The notes under the pieces are model-generated. The model was not told where the DNA came from and did not search any database. It saw only the letters and a list, made by a program, of their open reading frames with translations. The position numbers and the translations under genes are program-made. A stretch of DNA of 64,000 bases from positions 744,001 through 808,000 of the forward strand of contig NZ_CP101989.1 in the NCBI RefSeq assembly GCF_024508275.1, given 5' to 3'. Source of the DNA: Cellulomonas wangsupingiae (GTDB lineage Bacteria; Actinomycetota; Actinomycetes; Actinomycetales; Cellulomonadaceae). Below are positions 16,616-25,416 of the stretch, one piece after another (the stretch's first letter is position 1; each line of letters begins with the position of its first letter).

Positions 16616-17496
16616 GCGCCGGCCGCCGTCGTCGCCGCGTCGAGGAGGAGGAGCACGTCAACCACGAGCGGTGGCTCGTCAGCTACTCCGACATGATCAC
16701 CGTGCTGATGGCGCTGTTCATCGTGCTGTTCGCGATCAGCCAGGTCGACCAGGAGAAGTACATCGCCCTGAGCAAGTCGCTCGCCGCGGGGTTCGGCGAC
16801 GGTGAGGTCACCGTCTCGACGTCCACGCTGGACGGCAGCGACGGGGTCCTCGACGGCCTGAGGCCGCAGGACCTCGAGGCGCGCGGCGAGGGCACGGCCG
16901 GCCTGGTCGAGGCGGACCGCGGGCTCGGCCAGCAGGGCAAGGACCCGGCGCCCGTCGCGTCGGTCGACCCCCAGGTGCTGGCCGCCGCGCAGGCCGAGGC
17001 CGCCCACCTCGAGGAGGTCCGCGCCGCCCTGCGCGCGGCGTTGCTCGCGCAGGGCCTGGACTCGGTCGTGCAGATGCGGATCGACGAGCGGGGCCTCGTC
17101 CTCGGCCTCGTCGCCGACGACGTGTTCTTCGCCCCCGCGAGCGCCGAGCTGACGGTCACCGCGCGGCAGGTGCTCGACGTCGCCGCGCCGACCCTCGTCT
17201 CCCTCGCCGAGCAGGTCACGATCGAGGGCCACGCCAACGTGCTGCCCGTCGGCGGCCGGTACCCCACCAACTGGGAGCTGTCGGCCGACCGTGCGACGCA
17301 GGTGCTGCGGCACCTCGTCGAGCGCGACGCCATGCCGCCCGGGCGGGTGTCCGCCGTCGGCTACGGCGACGCGCGCCCGATCGCGCCCGGCATGGACGAG
17401 GCGTCGCTGGCCGTCAACCGTCGCGTCGACCTCGTCCTGCTCAGCGACGCACCCGAGAACGTGCGCGCGCTGCTGCCCGCGGTGGTGGCGCCGTGA
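16612..17496 (+). CDS. motB: Flagellar stator protein MotB
   Basis: MotB anchors the stator to peptidoglycan. The 294-residue protein has a basic N-terminus, one membrane helix with the ion-binding Asp in SYSDMITVLMALFIVLFAIS (about residues 23-42), a linker, and a C-terminal OmpA-like domain (ITIEGHANVLPVGG-like stretch, NWELSADRATQVLRHLVE, ending VNRRVDLVLL). It starts at a GTG overlapping motA by 4 bp. The helix has no extra polar sodium-type residues, so a proton motor is the likelier reading. Confidence 0.95.
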   Translation: MSAGRRRRRVEEEEHVNHERWLVSYSDMITVLMALFIVLFAISQVDQEKYIALSKSLAAGFGDGEVTVSTSTLDGSDGVLDGLRPQDLEARGEGTAGLVEADRGLGQQGKDPAPVASVDPQVLAAAQAEAAHLEEVRAALRAALLAQGLDSVVQMRIDERGLVLGLVADDVFFAPASAELTVTARQVLDVAAPTLVSLAEQVTIEGHANVLPVGGRYPTNWELSADRATQVLRHLVERDAMPPGRVSAVGYGDARPIAPGMDEASLAVNRRVDLVLLSDAPENVRALLPAVVAP

Positions 17497-17530
17497 GCAC
17501 GTCCGACCCGAGCCCCAGGAGGTGGTGGTG

Positions 17531-18040
17531 ATGCCCACCGAGCAGCGTGTGATGTCCCGGCAGAAGATCGGCGGGGGCGCGACGTCCGCGCGGGTCGTCC
17601 CGCCGTCGCAGGAGGCGGCCGACCCCGCGCCGAAGTCCCGCCGGCGCCTGGTGCTGCTGGTGGTCGCCGTCGTGGTCCTCGCGGCCGCCGGAGCTGCCGC
17701 GTGGTTCCTGCTGGGCCGCGGCGGCGGCGAGGAGGCGTCCGCGCCGGAGCCGACCGTGGAGGCGGGTGAGGTCGCGCAGGTCGAGGCGATCAGCATCAAC
17801 CTGGCGGACGGCCACTACCTGCGGCTCGGCCTGGGCCTGCAGCTGACGGCCGACGCGCACGATCCCGACCCGTCGCGCGCGCTGGACCTGGCCATCGCCC
17901 AGTACTCCGGCCGCACCGTCGCCGAGGTGTCCGACCCGGCGACGCGCGACGCGCTGAAGACCGAGCTCGCGCAGCGGCTCGCCGAGGCCTACGAGGGCGA
18001 GGTGATCGACGTCTACCTGACCAACTACGTCACGCAGTGA
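17531..18040 (+). CDS. fliL: Flagellar basal body-associated protein FliL
   Basis: FliL is a single-pass protein around the stator. The 169-residue product has a basic N-terminus, a membrane helix (RRLVLLVVAVVVLAAAGAAA, about residues 37-57) and a periplasmic domain with VEAISINLADGHYLRLGLGL and a C-terminal EGEVIDVYLTNYVTQ as in FliL. The ATG is preceded by CCAGGAGG. fliM follows after a promoter-bearing gap. Confidence 0.92.
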   Translation: MPTEQRVMSRQKIGGGATSARVVPPSQEAADPAPKSRRRLVLLVVAVVVLAAAGAAAWFLLGRGGGEEASAPEPTVEAGEVAQVEAISINLADGHYLRLGLGLQLTADAHDPDPSRALDLAIAQYSGRTVAEVSDPATRDALKTELAQRLAEAYEGEVIDVYLTNYVTQ

Positions 18041-18195
18041 CGTGATCAGCCGGCGCCACGGAAGGCGCCGCCGCCGCTCCCCGCCGCGCGCGACCGTGCC
18101 GCGCGACGCACCGCCCAGGACGGGCGGCGGGAGATCACCACCCCGCACGGTCGGCCCCGGCGTACGCGACCCGTCGCGCGCGCCCGGCGTTTCTC

Positions 18196-18224
18196 CTCAC
18201 GACGGGCCGTCGCCCGCCGATGGG
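18196..18224 (+). promoter_or_regulatory. Flagellar sigma promoter of the fliM operon
   Basis: CTCA (18196-18199), 16 bases, GCCGATGGG (18216-18224). The -10 ends only six bases before the fliM GTG at 18231, so the message is leaderless or nearly so. A small GGCGCC/GGCGCC hairpin at about 18055-18072 may end the fliL transcript. Confidence 0.72.
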
Positions 18225-18230
18225 ACGGTC

Positions 18231-19166
18231 GTGACGCCGTCCCTGCCCGCGACCGCCGTGCGCCGACGCGCGCGCACCGTCGAGCCCGTGCCCTACGACT
18301 TCCGCCGGCCGTTGACCCTGTCGCGCGAGCACGCGCGCCACCTGTCGATGGCGCTGCAGCGGTTCGCGCGCCTGTGGGGCACCCAGCTCACCGCGCGCCT
18401 GCGCGCGCTCGTGCAGGTCACGTTCGACGACGTCACGCTCGTGACGTACGACGAGCACGTCGGCAGCCTGCCGACGCCCACCGCCCTGTTCGTGTGCACG
18501 GTCGAGCAGCCGCGGGGCACCGCCGTGCTGCAGCTGCCCGTCGCGACGACCCTCGTGTGGGTCGACTACCTGTTCGGCGGCACCGGGCTCGGTGACGACC
18601 GCGAGGGCCGTGAGCTCACGGAGATCGAGACCACCGTGGTCGGGGACCTGCTCGCGCACGCGCTCGGCGACCTCGCGTACACGTTCGCGGCGATCATGCC
18701 GCTGGAGCTCAGCGTGCGGTCGGTGCAGTACAACCCGCAGTTCGTGCAGGCGGTCGCCGCGACCGACGCCGTCCTGTCGGCGCGCTTCACCCTGCGGGTC
18801 GGCGAGGAGCGCGTCGACACCGCGACGCTCATGCTCCCCGCCGAGCCGGTGCTCGCCGCGCTGCGCGCCGAGCAGCGCCCCGAGGGGGACGAGCCGAGCC
18901 GCGAACGGGTGGTGCGGGACCGCGCCGACCTCGAGCGGGCGACCCTCGAGGCGCCCGTCGAGGTGGCCGTGCGCTGCACGCCCCGCACCGTGCACCCGCG
19001 CGACGTCGTCGACCTCACGGTCGGTGACGTCCTGCCGCTGTCCCACCCCGCGAGCCGGCCCCTGGAGGTCGTCGTCGACGGCGTCGTGCTCGCGCACGCC
19101 GCCGCCGGCACCCACGGATCGCGGATCGCCTGCCAGGTCGTGAGCGTCGAGGAGAACCACGCATGA
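18231..19166 (+). CDS. fliM: Flagellar motor switch protein FliM
   Basis: FliM is the C-ring protein that receives CheY-P. The 311-residue protein shows VPYDFRRPLTLSREHARHLS, the middle domain (LVWVDYLFGGTGLGDDREGR with TEIETTVVGDLLAHAL) and the C-terminal SpoA domain (VDLTVGDVLPLSHPASRPLE). The GTG at 18231 is the first in-frame start after the promoter. With this start there is no N-terminal EIDALL-like CheY-binding peptide, which is unusual; the upstream frame does not encode one either. It overlaps fliN by 4 bp. Confidence 0.93.
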   Translation: MTPSLPATAVRRRARTVEPVPYDFRRPLTLSREHARHLSMALQRFARLWGTQLTARLRALVQVTFDDVTLVTYDEHVGSLPTPTALFVCTVEQPRGTAVLQLPVATTLVWVDYLFGGTGLGDDREGRELTEIETTVVGDLLAHALGDLAYTFAAIMPLELSVRSVQYNPQFVQAVAATDAVLSARFTLRVGEERVDTATLMLPAEPVLAALRAEQRPEGDEPSRERVVRDRADLERATLEAPVEVAVRCTPRTVHPRDVVDLTVGDVLPLSHPASRPLEVVVDGVVLAHAAAGTHGSRIACQVVSVEENHA

Positions 19167-19858
19167 GCACCACGTCCACCGTCTCGCCCCTCGCGGCCGC
19201 CACCGCGGCCGCCGCCCTGGTCCCCGCGGAGGTGCCGCTCACCGCCGTGCCGTCGGCCGACGTGCCCCCCGCCGACGCGCCGGCGGTCGTCGCGGCCGTC
19301 GTCGGACGCGTCGCCGTCGAGCTCGCCGTCGTGCTCGGGCCGCAGGTCGCCCGCACGCTCGCCGACGGCGTCGACGGTGCCGCGCTCGACCCCGCCGACG
19401 CGCTGCGCCCCGCGCTGCAGGCCGCCGCCGGCACGCTCGGCGACGGGGTCCTGGAGCCGGCGCGGCTCACCACGGCCGGCCTCGTCCTCGGCCCCGACAG
19501 CGAGGTCGTCGCCCTGCGGGGCGCCGGGCAGACGCTCGCGTGGTTCGTGCTGCGGACGCGGCCCGGTGCCGCGCCGGCCGCGCCGCGTCCCGACCTGCCG
19601 ACGCAGCGGGGCGCCGCGCTGCGCGCCCTGTACGACGTCGAGCTGACGCTGACCGCGGAGATCGGGCGCACCCGGCTGCCGCTGCGCGAGGTGCTGGACC
19701 TCACGCCCGGGACGGTGCTCGAGCTCGACCGGGCCGCGGGCAGCCCCGCCGACGTCGTCGTGAACGGCCGGCTCGTCGCCCGGGGCGAGGTCGTCGTCGT
19801 CGACGAGGACTTCGCCGTCCGCATCACCGAGATCGTCAGCGCGCCGGACGCCCACTGA
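19163..19858 (+). CDS. fliN: Flagellar motor switch protein FliN
   Basis: FliN completes the C ring. The 231-residue protein ends with the SpoA domain (LYDVELTLTAEIGRTRLPLR, then LTPGTVLELDRAAGSPADVV and VNGRLVARGEVVVVDEDFAV). It is longer than enteric FliN (about 137 residues): residues 1-150 form an Ala/Val-rich domain that could be a worn CheC-like part as in FliY, though no phosphatase motif can be picked out. It overlaps fliM and fliO. Confidence 0.9.
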   Translation: MSTTSTVSPLAAATAAAALVPAEVPLTAVPSADVPPADAPAVVAAVVGRVAVELAVVLGPQVARTLADGVDGAALDPADALRPALQAAAGTLGDGVLEPARLTTAGLVLGPDSEVVALRGAGQTLAWFVLRTRPGAAPAAPRPDLPTQRGAALRALYDVELTLTAEIGRTRLPLREVLDLTPGTVLELDRAAGSPADVVVNGRLVARGEVVVVDEDFAVRITEIVSAPDAH

Positions 19859-20277
19859 TGGACGAGCTCCTGCTGGTCGGCCGTGTGCTGCTGTCCCTCG
19901 CGTGCGTCGTCGGGCTGATCTGGTACCTGGCGCGTCGCGTCGGCGCGCGCCGGTCGGTCCGCGACGACCGCGAGCCGACGGTCCGCGTCGTCGACCGGCA
20001 GGCGCTCACCCGCGGCTCGGGCGTGGCCGTCGTCGCCGTGGGCAACCGGCGGCTGCTCGTCGGGTTCGCCGAGCAGCAGGTCACGATGCTCACCGAGCTG
20101 CGTCCCGTCGCCGATCCCGTCGCGTGGGCCACGAGCACCACGGCCGACGTCCCGACCCCGCACGGGGCGCCCGCCGACGAGACCGCGCGCCCGGCCGCCC
20201 TCAGCGGCTCGGTGCTCTCGCCCCAGACGTGGCGGGCGACGGTCCGCGCGCTGCAGGACCGCACGGTGCGGCGATGA
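19858..20277 (+). CDS. fliO: Flagellar biosynthetic protein FliO
   Basis: FliO helps assemble the FliP export pore. The 139-residue protein has one N-terminal membrane helix (about residues 4-22), a short basic stretch and the conserved VRVVDRQALTRGSGVAVVAV followed by NRRLLVGFAEQQVTML. The C-terminal tail is variable. It overlaps fliN by one base and fliP by 4 bp. Confidence 0.87.
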   Translation: MDELLLVGRVLLSLACVVGLIWYLARRVGARRSVRDDREPTVRVVDRQALTRGSGVAVVAVGNRRLLVGFAEQQVTMLTELRPVADPVAWATSTTADVPTPHGAPADETARPAALSGSVLSPQTWRATVRALQDRTVRR

Positions 20278-21152
20278 CGTCCCGGCCGGTGGTGCCGGCC
20301 ACGCGCACCGACGTCGCGGACGCGCGCGCCCGCCGGCTGCGGCGCGTCCTCGTGCTCGGCCTCGTCCTGGCCGCGCTCGTCGTGCTGCTCGCCGCGCAGG
20401 TGGCCACCGCCGGCGGCGCGCACGCGACCGTCGGCCCGACGCCGCCGGCCGCGCCCGACGCGCCCGCGGCACCGGGCGTCGGCGAGGTCACCGTGCAGGT
20501 CAACGGCATCAACGGCACGCCGAGCGGCTCGATCGTCGTGCTGCTGGGGATCACGCTGCTGTCCGTCGCACCGTCGCTCCTGCTGCTGACCACCAGCTTC
20601 ACCAAGATGATCGTGGTGCTCTCGCTGACCCGCAACGCGCTGGGCCTGCAGGGCGTGCCGCCCAACCAGGTGCTCGCCGGGATCGCGCTCTTCCTGTCGC
20701 TGTTCGTCATGGCGCCCGTCGTCGGCAGCATCAACGACCTCGGCGTGCAGCCCTACCTCGACGGCAGCCTGACGTTCACGCAGGCCGTCGAGGCCGGTCA
20801 GCAGCCCTTGCGGCAGTTCATGCTCGCGCACACCCGCGAGGAGGACATCGCGCTGCTCACGCGCGCCGCGGAGCAGCCGAACCCGCAGACCCCGGCGGAC
20901 GTGCCGTTCACCGTCCTCGCCCCCGCCTTCCTCCTCTCGGAGCTGCGCGCGGCCTTCATCATGGGCTTCGTCATCTTCGTGCCGTTCCTCGTCATCGACC
21001 TGGTCGTCTCGGCCGCGCTCATGGCGATGGGCATGATGATGCTGCCGCCCGTCATGGTGTCGCTGCCGTTCAAGCTGCTGCTGTTCGTGCTCGTCGACGG
21101 CTGGGGCCTGGTCGTCACGGCGCTCGTCGGCTCGTACGCCGGGGGCGGGTAG
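20274..21152 (+). CDS. fliP: Flagellar export gate protein FliP
   Basis: FliP is the core of the export pore. The 292-residue protein has a cleavable signal-like N-terminal helix (about residues 22-42), a short periplasmic linker, and four membrane helices with the signatures LTRNALGLQGVPPNQVLAGI, FLLSELRAAFIMGFVIFVPF and MGMMMLPPVMVSLPFKLLLF. The length is normal. It overlaps fliO and touches fliQ. Confidence 0.96.
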   Translation: MTSRPVVPATRTDVADARARRLRRVLVLGLVLAALVVLLAAQVATAGGAHATVGPTPPAAPDAPAAPGVGEVTVQVNGINGTPSGSIVVLLGITLLSVAPSLLLLTTSFTKMIVVLSLTRNALGLQGVPPNQVLAGIALFLSLFVMAPVVGSINDLGVQPYLDGSLTFTQAVEAGQQPLRQFMLAHTREEDIALLTRAAEQPNPQTPADVPFTVLAPAFLLSELRAAFIMGFVIFVPFLVIDLVVSAALMAMGMMMLPPVMVSLPFKLLLFVLVDGWGLVVTALVGSYAGGG

Positions 21153-21424
21153 TGGACACCAACGCCGTCCTCGACATCGCGCTGGACGCGCTCGTGCTGG
21201 CCGCCAAGCTGGCCGCGCCCGTCCTGGTCACGGCCCTCGTGGTGGGCTTCGTCGTCTCCCTCGTGCAGTCGGTGACGCAGATCCAGGAGGTCACGCTCTC
21301 GTTCGTGCCCAAGGCCGTGGCCGCGGGCGCGGCGCTGCTGCTGGCCGGGCACTGGATGATCACCGAGCTCGTGACGTTCACGCACGAGCTGTACGGCCGC
21401 ATCCCCGCGCTGGTCGGCGGGTGA
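21152..21424 (+). CDS. fliQ: Flagellar export gate protein FliQ
   Basis: FliQ is a small pore subunit. The 90-residue protein has two membrane helices and the conserved VVGFVVSLVQSVTQIQEVTL and SFVPKAVAAGAALLLAGHWM segments. It starts with a GTG sharing its first base with the fliP stop. The length is exactly that of the family. Confidence 0.95.
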   Translation: MDTNAVLDIALDALVLAAKLAAPVLVTALVVGFVVSLVQSVTQIQEVTLSFVPKAVAAGAALLLAGHWMITELVTFTHELYGRIPALVGG

Positions 21425-21431
21425 CCCGCCG

Positions 21432-22199
21432 GTGGACCCCGTCGCCGTCACCCTGCCGCTCGCCGCGGTCGAGACGACCCTGCTCGCGGCCGTGCGCATG
21501 ACGGCGTTCCTCGTCATCGCGCCGCCGTTCGCGCAGCGCAGCGTGCCCGGGTCGGTGAAGGTCGCGCTCGGCACCGGCCTCGGGCTCGCGGTGGCACCGC
21601 GCCTGGACCCGGTGGTGTCGTCCGGCACCGCCGCGTTCTTCGGCAACCTCGTGATGCAGGCGCTCGTGGGCGCCGCGACCGGCTTCCTCGTCTACCTGGT
21701 GTTCGCGGCCGTGCAGTCCGCGGGCTCCCTGATCGACCTGTTCGGCGGGTTCCAGGTCGCCATGGCCTTCGACCCGCTGAGCATGACGAACGGCGCTCAG
21801 TTCTCACGGCTGTACCAGATGCTCGCGATGGCGCTGCTGTTCGCCTCGGACGGCTACCAGCTCGTCGTCGCGGGCCTGCTGCGCACGTTCGACGTGCTGC
21901 CCGTCGGTGAGGTGTTCTCGCCCGCGAGCTACGGCCAGGGCGCCGCCGAAGGGCTCACCGACATGTTCGTCGCCGCGCTGCAGATCGCCGGACCGCTGCT
22001 CGTCGTGCTGTTCCTCGCCGACGTCGGCCTCGGCCTGCTGACCCGCGTGTCGCCCGCGCTCAACGCGTTCGCCCTCGGGTTCCCGCTGAAGATCCTGCTG
22101 ACGCTCACCCTCGGCGGCTTCGCCCTGCTCGCGCTGCCCGACCTCCTCGGCGCGCTCGCGGACGAGGCGGCCACCACCGTGCCGGCGGTGCTCGGATGA
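21432..22199 (+). CDS. fliR: Flagellar export gate protein FliR
   Basis: FliR is a pore subunit of the export gate. The 255-residue protein has about six hydrophobic segments, including VRMTAFLVIAPPFAQRSVPG near the N-terminus and the conserved FALGFPLKILLTLTLGGFAL near the C-terminus. It starts with a GTG, 7 bp after fliQ, and overlaps flhB by 4 bp. Confidence 0.95.
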   Translation: MDPVAVTLPLAAVETTLLAAVRMTAFLVIAPPFAQRSVPGSVKVALGTGLGLAVAPRLDPVVSSGTAAFFGNLVMQALVGAATGFLVYLVFAAVQSAGSLIDLFGGFQVAMAFDPLSMTNGAQFSRLYQMLAMALLFASDGYQLVVAGLLRTFDVLPVGEVFSPASYGQGAAEGLTDMFVAALQIAGPLLVVLFLADVGLGLLTRVSPALNAFALGFPLKILLTLTLGGFALLALPDLLGALADEAATTVPAVLG

Positions 22200-23356
22200 G
22201 CGGCGGGAGCAGCGGCGAGCGCAGCGAGAAGGCCACCCCCCAGCGGCTCAAGGACGTGCGCCGCAAGGGGCAGCTCGGCCGTTCGCAGGACGTGACGGCG
22301 TGGATCGGCCTGGCCGCCGCCGCGCTCATGCTCCCCGGGGTGCTGTCCCGCGCGCAGGGCGCGGCCCTCGACCAGATGGCCCAGGTCCGCGCGGTCGCGG
22401 TCACCGCCGACCCGCAGCAGGCCGTCGCGGTGCTGCGCGGCGCCCTGATGTCGGCCGGCGGCACCCTCGCCCCGATGTTCGTGGTGCTCGTGCTGGTCAC
22501 GGTCGTGGCGGCCGCCGCGCAGGGCGGCGTGCACGCGCGCAGCATGAAGCCCAGGTTCGACCACCTCAAGCCCGCGGCCGTCGGCAAGAAGTTCTTCGGT
22601 CCGCAGGCGCTGTGGCAGGGCGTCAAGACGCTGCTGAAGACCCTCGCCGTCGGTGCGGTCCTCTACTCCGGCGTGCAGACGATGGTCCCCACGCTGATGG
22701 CGTCGGGCACGCTGCCGCTGTCCGCCGTGCTCGGCGCCGCGGGGGACGGCGCCGCGACGCTGCTGCGCGGCGGCATCGCCGCCGGCGTCGCGCTCGCGTT
22801 CGTGGACCTCGTCGTCGTGCTGCGCCGCAACCGCAAGTCGACGCGCATGACCAAGCAGGAGGTCAAGGAGGACCACAAGCGCACCGAGGGCGACCCGCGC
22901 ATCAAGGGCGCCATCCGCGCGCGGCAGGCCGCGATGAGCCGCAACCGCATGATGGCGGAGGTCGCGCAGGCCGACGTCGTCATGGTCAACCCCACGCACG
23001 TGGCCGTCGCGCTGCGGTACGAGCCCGGCACCGGGGCGCCGCGCGTCGTCGCCAAGGGCGCCGGTGCCGTGGCCGCGCGCATCCGCGAGCTCGCGGGCGA
23101 GCACCGCGTCCCCCTCGTCGAGGACGTGCCGCTGGCCCGCGCCCTGCACGCCGCGTGCGACGTCGGCCAGGAGATCCCCGAGCACCTGTTCACCGCCGTG
23201 GCGCGCGTCCTCGCGTTCGTCATGGCACTGCGCCGGCGCGGCGCGAGCGCCGGGCAGCACCGCGTGCCCGGCGCCCCGGTGCTGCCGCCCGACGCCCCCA
23301 CCCCGTCCCGAGGCCGGCGCCCGCGCGCCGGCACCACCCCCGCGTCCAGGAGCTGA
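22196..23356 (+). CDS. flhB: Flagellar export switch protein FlhB
   Basis: FlhB controls the change from rod/hook to filament export. The 386-residue protein starts with SGERSEKATPQRLKDVRRKG, has four membrane segments, and carries the self-cleavage site Asn265-Pro266-Thr-His in VVMVNPTHVAVALRYEPGTG. The C-terminus has a Pro/Arg-rich extension of about 35 residues. It overlaps fliR, and flhA starts 2 bp after its stop. Confidence 0.96.
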   Translation: MSGGSSGERSEKATPQRLKDVRRKGQLGRSQDVTAWIGLAAAALMLPGVLSRAQGAALDQMAQVRAVAVTADPQQAVAVLRGALMSAGGTLAPMFVVLVLVTVVAAAAQGGVHARSMKPRFDHLKPAAVGKKFFGPQALWQGVKTLLKTLAVGAVLYSGVQTMVPTLMASGTLPLSAVLGAAGDGAATLLRGGIAAGVALAFVDLVVVLRRNRKSTRMTKQEVKEDHKRTEGDPRIKGAIRARQAAMSRNRMMAEVAQADVVMVNPTHVAVALRYEPGTGAPRVVAKGAGAVAARIRELAGEHRVPLVEDVPLARALHAACDVGQEIPEHLFTAVARVLAFVMALRRRGASAGQHRVPGAPVLPPDAPTPSRGRRPRAGTTPASRS

Positions 23357-23358
23357 CC

Positions 23359-25416
23359 GTGGAGAACCGTTCCGTCGCCCGCCTCGCGGTGCCCGTCGGC
23401 GTCGTCGGCATCGTCATGATGCTGGTCGTCCCGCTGCCGCCGGCACTGCTCGACGTGCTCATCGTCGTCAACATCACCGGGTCGCTCGTCGTCCTGCTCA
23501 CCGCGATGTACGTGCGCAAGCCGCTCGACTTCTCGGTGTTCCCGTCCCTCATCCTCGTGCTCACGCTGTTCCGGCTCGGGATCAACGTGGCCAGCACGCG
23601 CCTGGTGCTGCGTGACGGCTACGCGGGCGACGTCATCGACGCCTTCGGGCACTTCGTGGTCGGCGGGTCGCTCGTCATCGGGCTCGTGATCTTCCTCATC
23701 CTCGTCGTCATCCAGTTCGTCGTCATCACCAGCGGCGCCGGGCGCGTGGCCGAGGTCGGCGCGCGGTTCACGCTCGACGCGATGCCCGGCAAGCAGATGG
23801 CGATCGACGCGGACCTCAACTCGGGCCTCATCGACGAGGAGTCCGCGCGCCGCCGCCGGGCCGAGATCTCCGCCGAGGCCGACTTCTACGGCGCGATGGA
23901 CGGTGGCTCGAAGTTCGTCAAGGGCGACGCGGTCGCGGGCATCGTCATCACGGTCATCAACCTCGTCGGCGGGTTCGCGGTCGGCATGCTCCAGATGGGC
24001 ATGTCCGCCGGCGAGGCGATCGAGCGGTTCAGCCTGCTGACCATCGGCGACGGCCTGGTCACCCAGATCCCGGCGCTGCTGCTGTCGGTGGCCACGGGCA
24101 TCGTCGTCACGCGCGCCACCGCCGAGGGCGACATGGGCACGGCCGCGGCGACGCAGCTCACGCAGTCCCGCACCGCGCTGACGGTCGCCGGCACGGCCGC
24201 CGTCGCGCTCGCGCTGCTGCCCGGCATGCCCAAGGTGCCGTTCCTGCTGGTCGGGACCGTGCTGCTCATCGGCGCGCAGCGCGTCGGCGCACGCGACAAG
24301 GCCGAGGCGCAGGCCGCGGCGGCCCCCGAGGCGACGGAGGTGACCGCACCCGTCGGCGACACCCCCGAGCAGCTCATCGAGCAGATGCGCGTGCACACCC
24401 TCGAGATCCTGCTGGCGCCCGACCTCGTCGACCTCGTCGGCGCGGGCCCCGACCGGGACCTGCTCGCGCGCGTCCGCGCGCTGCGCCGCAAGGTCGCGCT
24501 CGACCTCGGCATCGTCGTGCCCCCGGTGCGCACGCGCGACAGCGTCGACCTGCCCCCGTCCACGTACGTCGTGCGCGTCGCGGGCGTCGAGGTGGGCCGC
24601 GGGCAGGCACCCCCCGGGCGGGTGCTCGCCCTGGGCGACGACCTGGCCGCGCTGCCGGGCGCGACCGTGTCCGAGCCCGTCTTCGGGCTGCCCGGCAAGT
24701 GGGTGCCGGCCGAGCTGCGGCACACCGCCGAGATCTCCGGGGCGACGGTCGTCGACCGCGTGTCCGTGCTGGTCACGCACCTGTCGGCGCTCGTCCAGGA
24801 GCACGCCGCGCGCCTGCTGGGCCGCGAGGACGTGCGCGTCCTGACCGAAGGGCTCAAGCAGGTCAACCCGTCGGTCGTCGAGGAGCTCGTGCCGTCGCTG
24901 CTCTCGCTCGGCGAGGTGCAGCGCGTCCTGCAGGGGCTGCTCGCCGAGCAGGTCGCGATCCGCGACCTCGGCCGCGTCTACGAGGCGCTGACGCTGCGGG
25001 CCCGGGTGTCGACCGACCCCGAAGGGCTCGTCGAGGCGGCCCGCGTGGCGCTCGGCCCGGCGCTCGCCGCGCCGTACGTGCAGGACGGCACCCTGCGGGT
25101 GGTGACGCTCGAGCCCATGCTGGAGCACCAGCTCGCCGAGAGCGTGCGACCGGGGGAGCAGGGCAGCCAGCTGCTCGTCGAGCCGCAGCGGCTCGACGCT
25201 CTCCTGACGCAGCTGCGTGCCGCCGTGGCCCGCGCCGAGGCGGAGGGCCGCGGCGTCGTGCTCGCCTGCTCGCCGGCGATCCGGCCGGCGCTGCGCCGGC
25301 TGGTCGCGCTCGCCGACCCCCGCCTGCCGGTGCTGTCGTACACCGAGGTCACGGCCGCGGGCGTCCGGGTGGACGCCGTCGGGGTGGTGAACGGTGACCA
25401 CGCGATTGCTGCTTGA
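23359..25416 (+). CDS. flhA: Flagellar export protein FlhA
   Basis: FlhA is the large export gate protein that takes up chaperone-substrate complexes. The 685-residue protein starts at a GTG (MENRSVARLAVP) and has the eight N-terminal membrane segments, the FHIPEP-type signature region (YVRKPLDFSVFPSLILVLTL; AGRVAEVGARFTLDAMPGKQ; MAIDADLNSGLIDEESARRR) and a full cytoplasmic domain (ETPEQLIEQ-like, VRVLTEGLKQVNPSVVEELV). The length is normal. Confidence 0.97.
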   Translation: MENRSVARLAVPVGVVGIVMMLVVPLPPALLDVLIVVNITGSLVVLLTAMYVRKPLDFSVFPSLILVLTLFRLGINVASTRLVLRDGYAGDVIDAFGHFVVGGSLVIGLVIFLILVVIQFVVITSGAGRVAEVGARFTLDAMPGKQMAIDADLNSGLIDEESARRRRAEISAEADFYGAMDGGSKFVKGDAVAGIVITVINLVGGFAVGMLQMGMSAGEAIERFSLLTIGDGLVTQIPALLLSVATGIVVTRATAEGDMGTAAATQLTQSRTALTVAGTAAVALALLPGMPKVPFLLVGTVLLIGAQRVGARDKAEAQAAAAPEATEVTAPVGDTPEQLIEQMRVHTLEILLAPDLVDLVGAGPDRDLLARVRALRRKVALDLGIVVPPVRTRDSVDLPPSTYVVRVAGVEVGRGQAPPGRVLALGDDLAALPGATVSEPVFGLPGKWVPAELRHTAEISGATVVDRVSVLVTHLSALVQEHAARLLGREDVRVLTEGLKQVNPSVVEELVPSLLSLGEVQRVLQGLLAEQVAIRDLGRVYEALTLRARVSTDPEGLVEAARVALGPALAAPYVQDGTLRVVTLEPMLEHQLAESVRPGEQGSQLLVEPQRLDALLTQLRAAVARAEAEGRGVVLACSPAIRPALRRLVALADPRLPVLSYTEVTAAGVRVDAVGVVNGDHAIAA

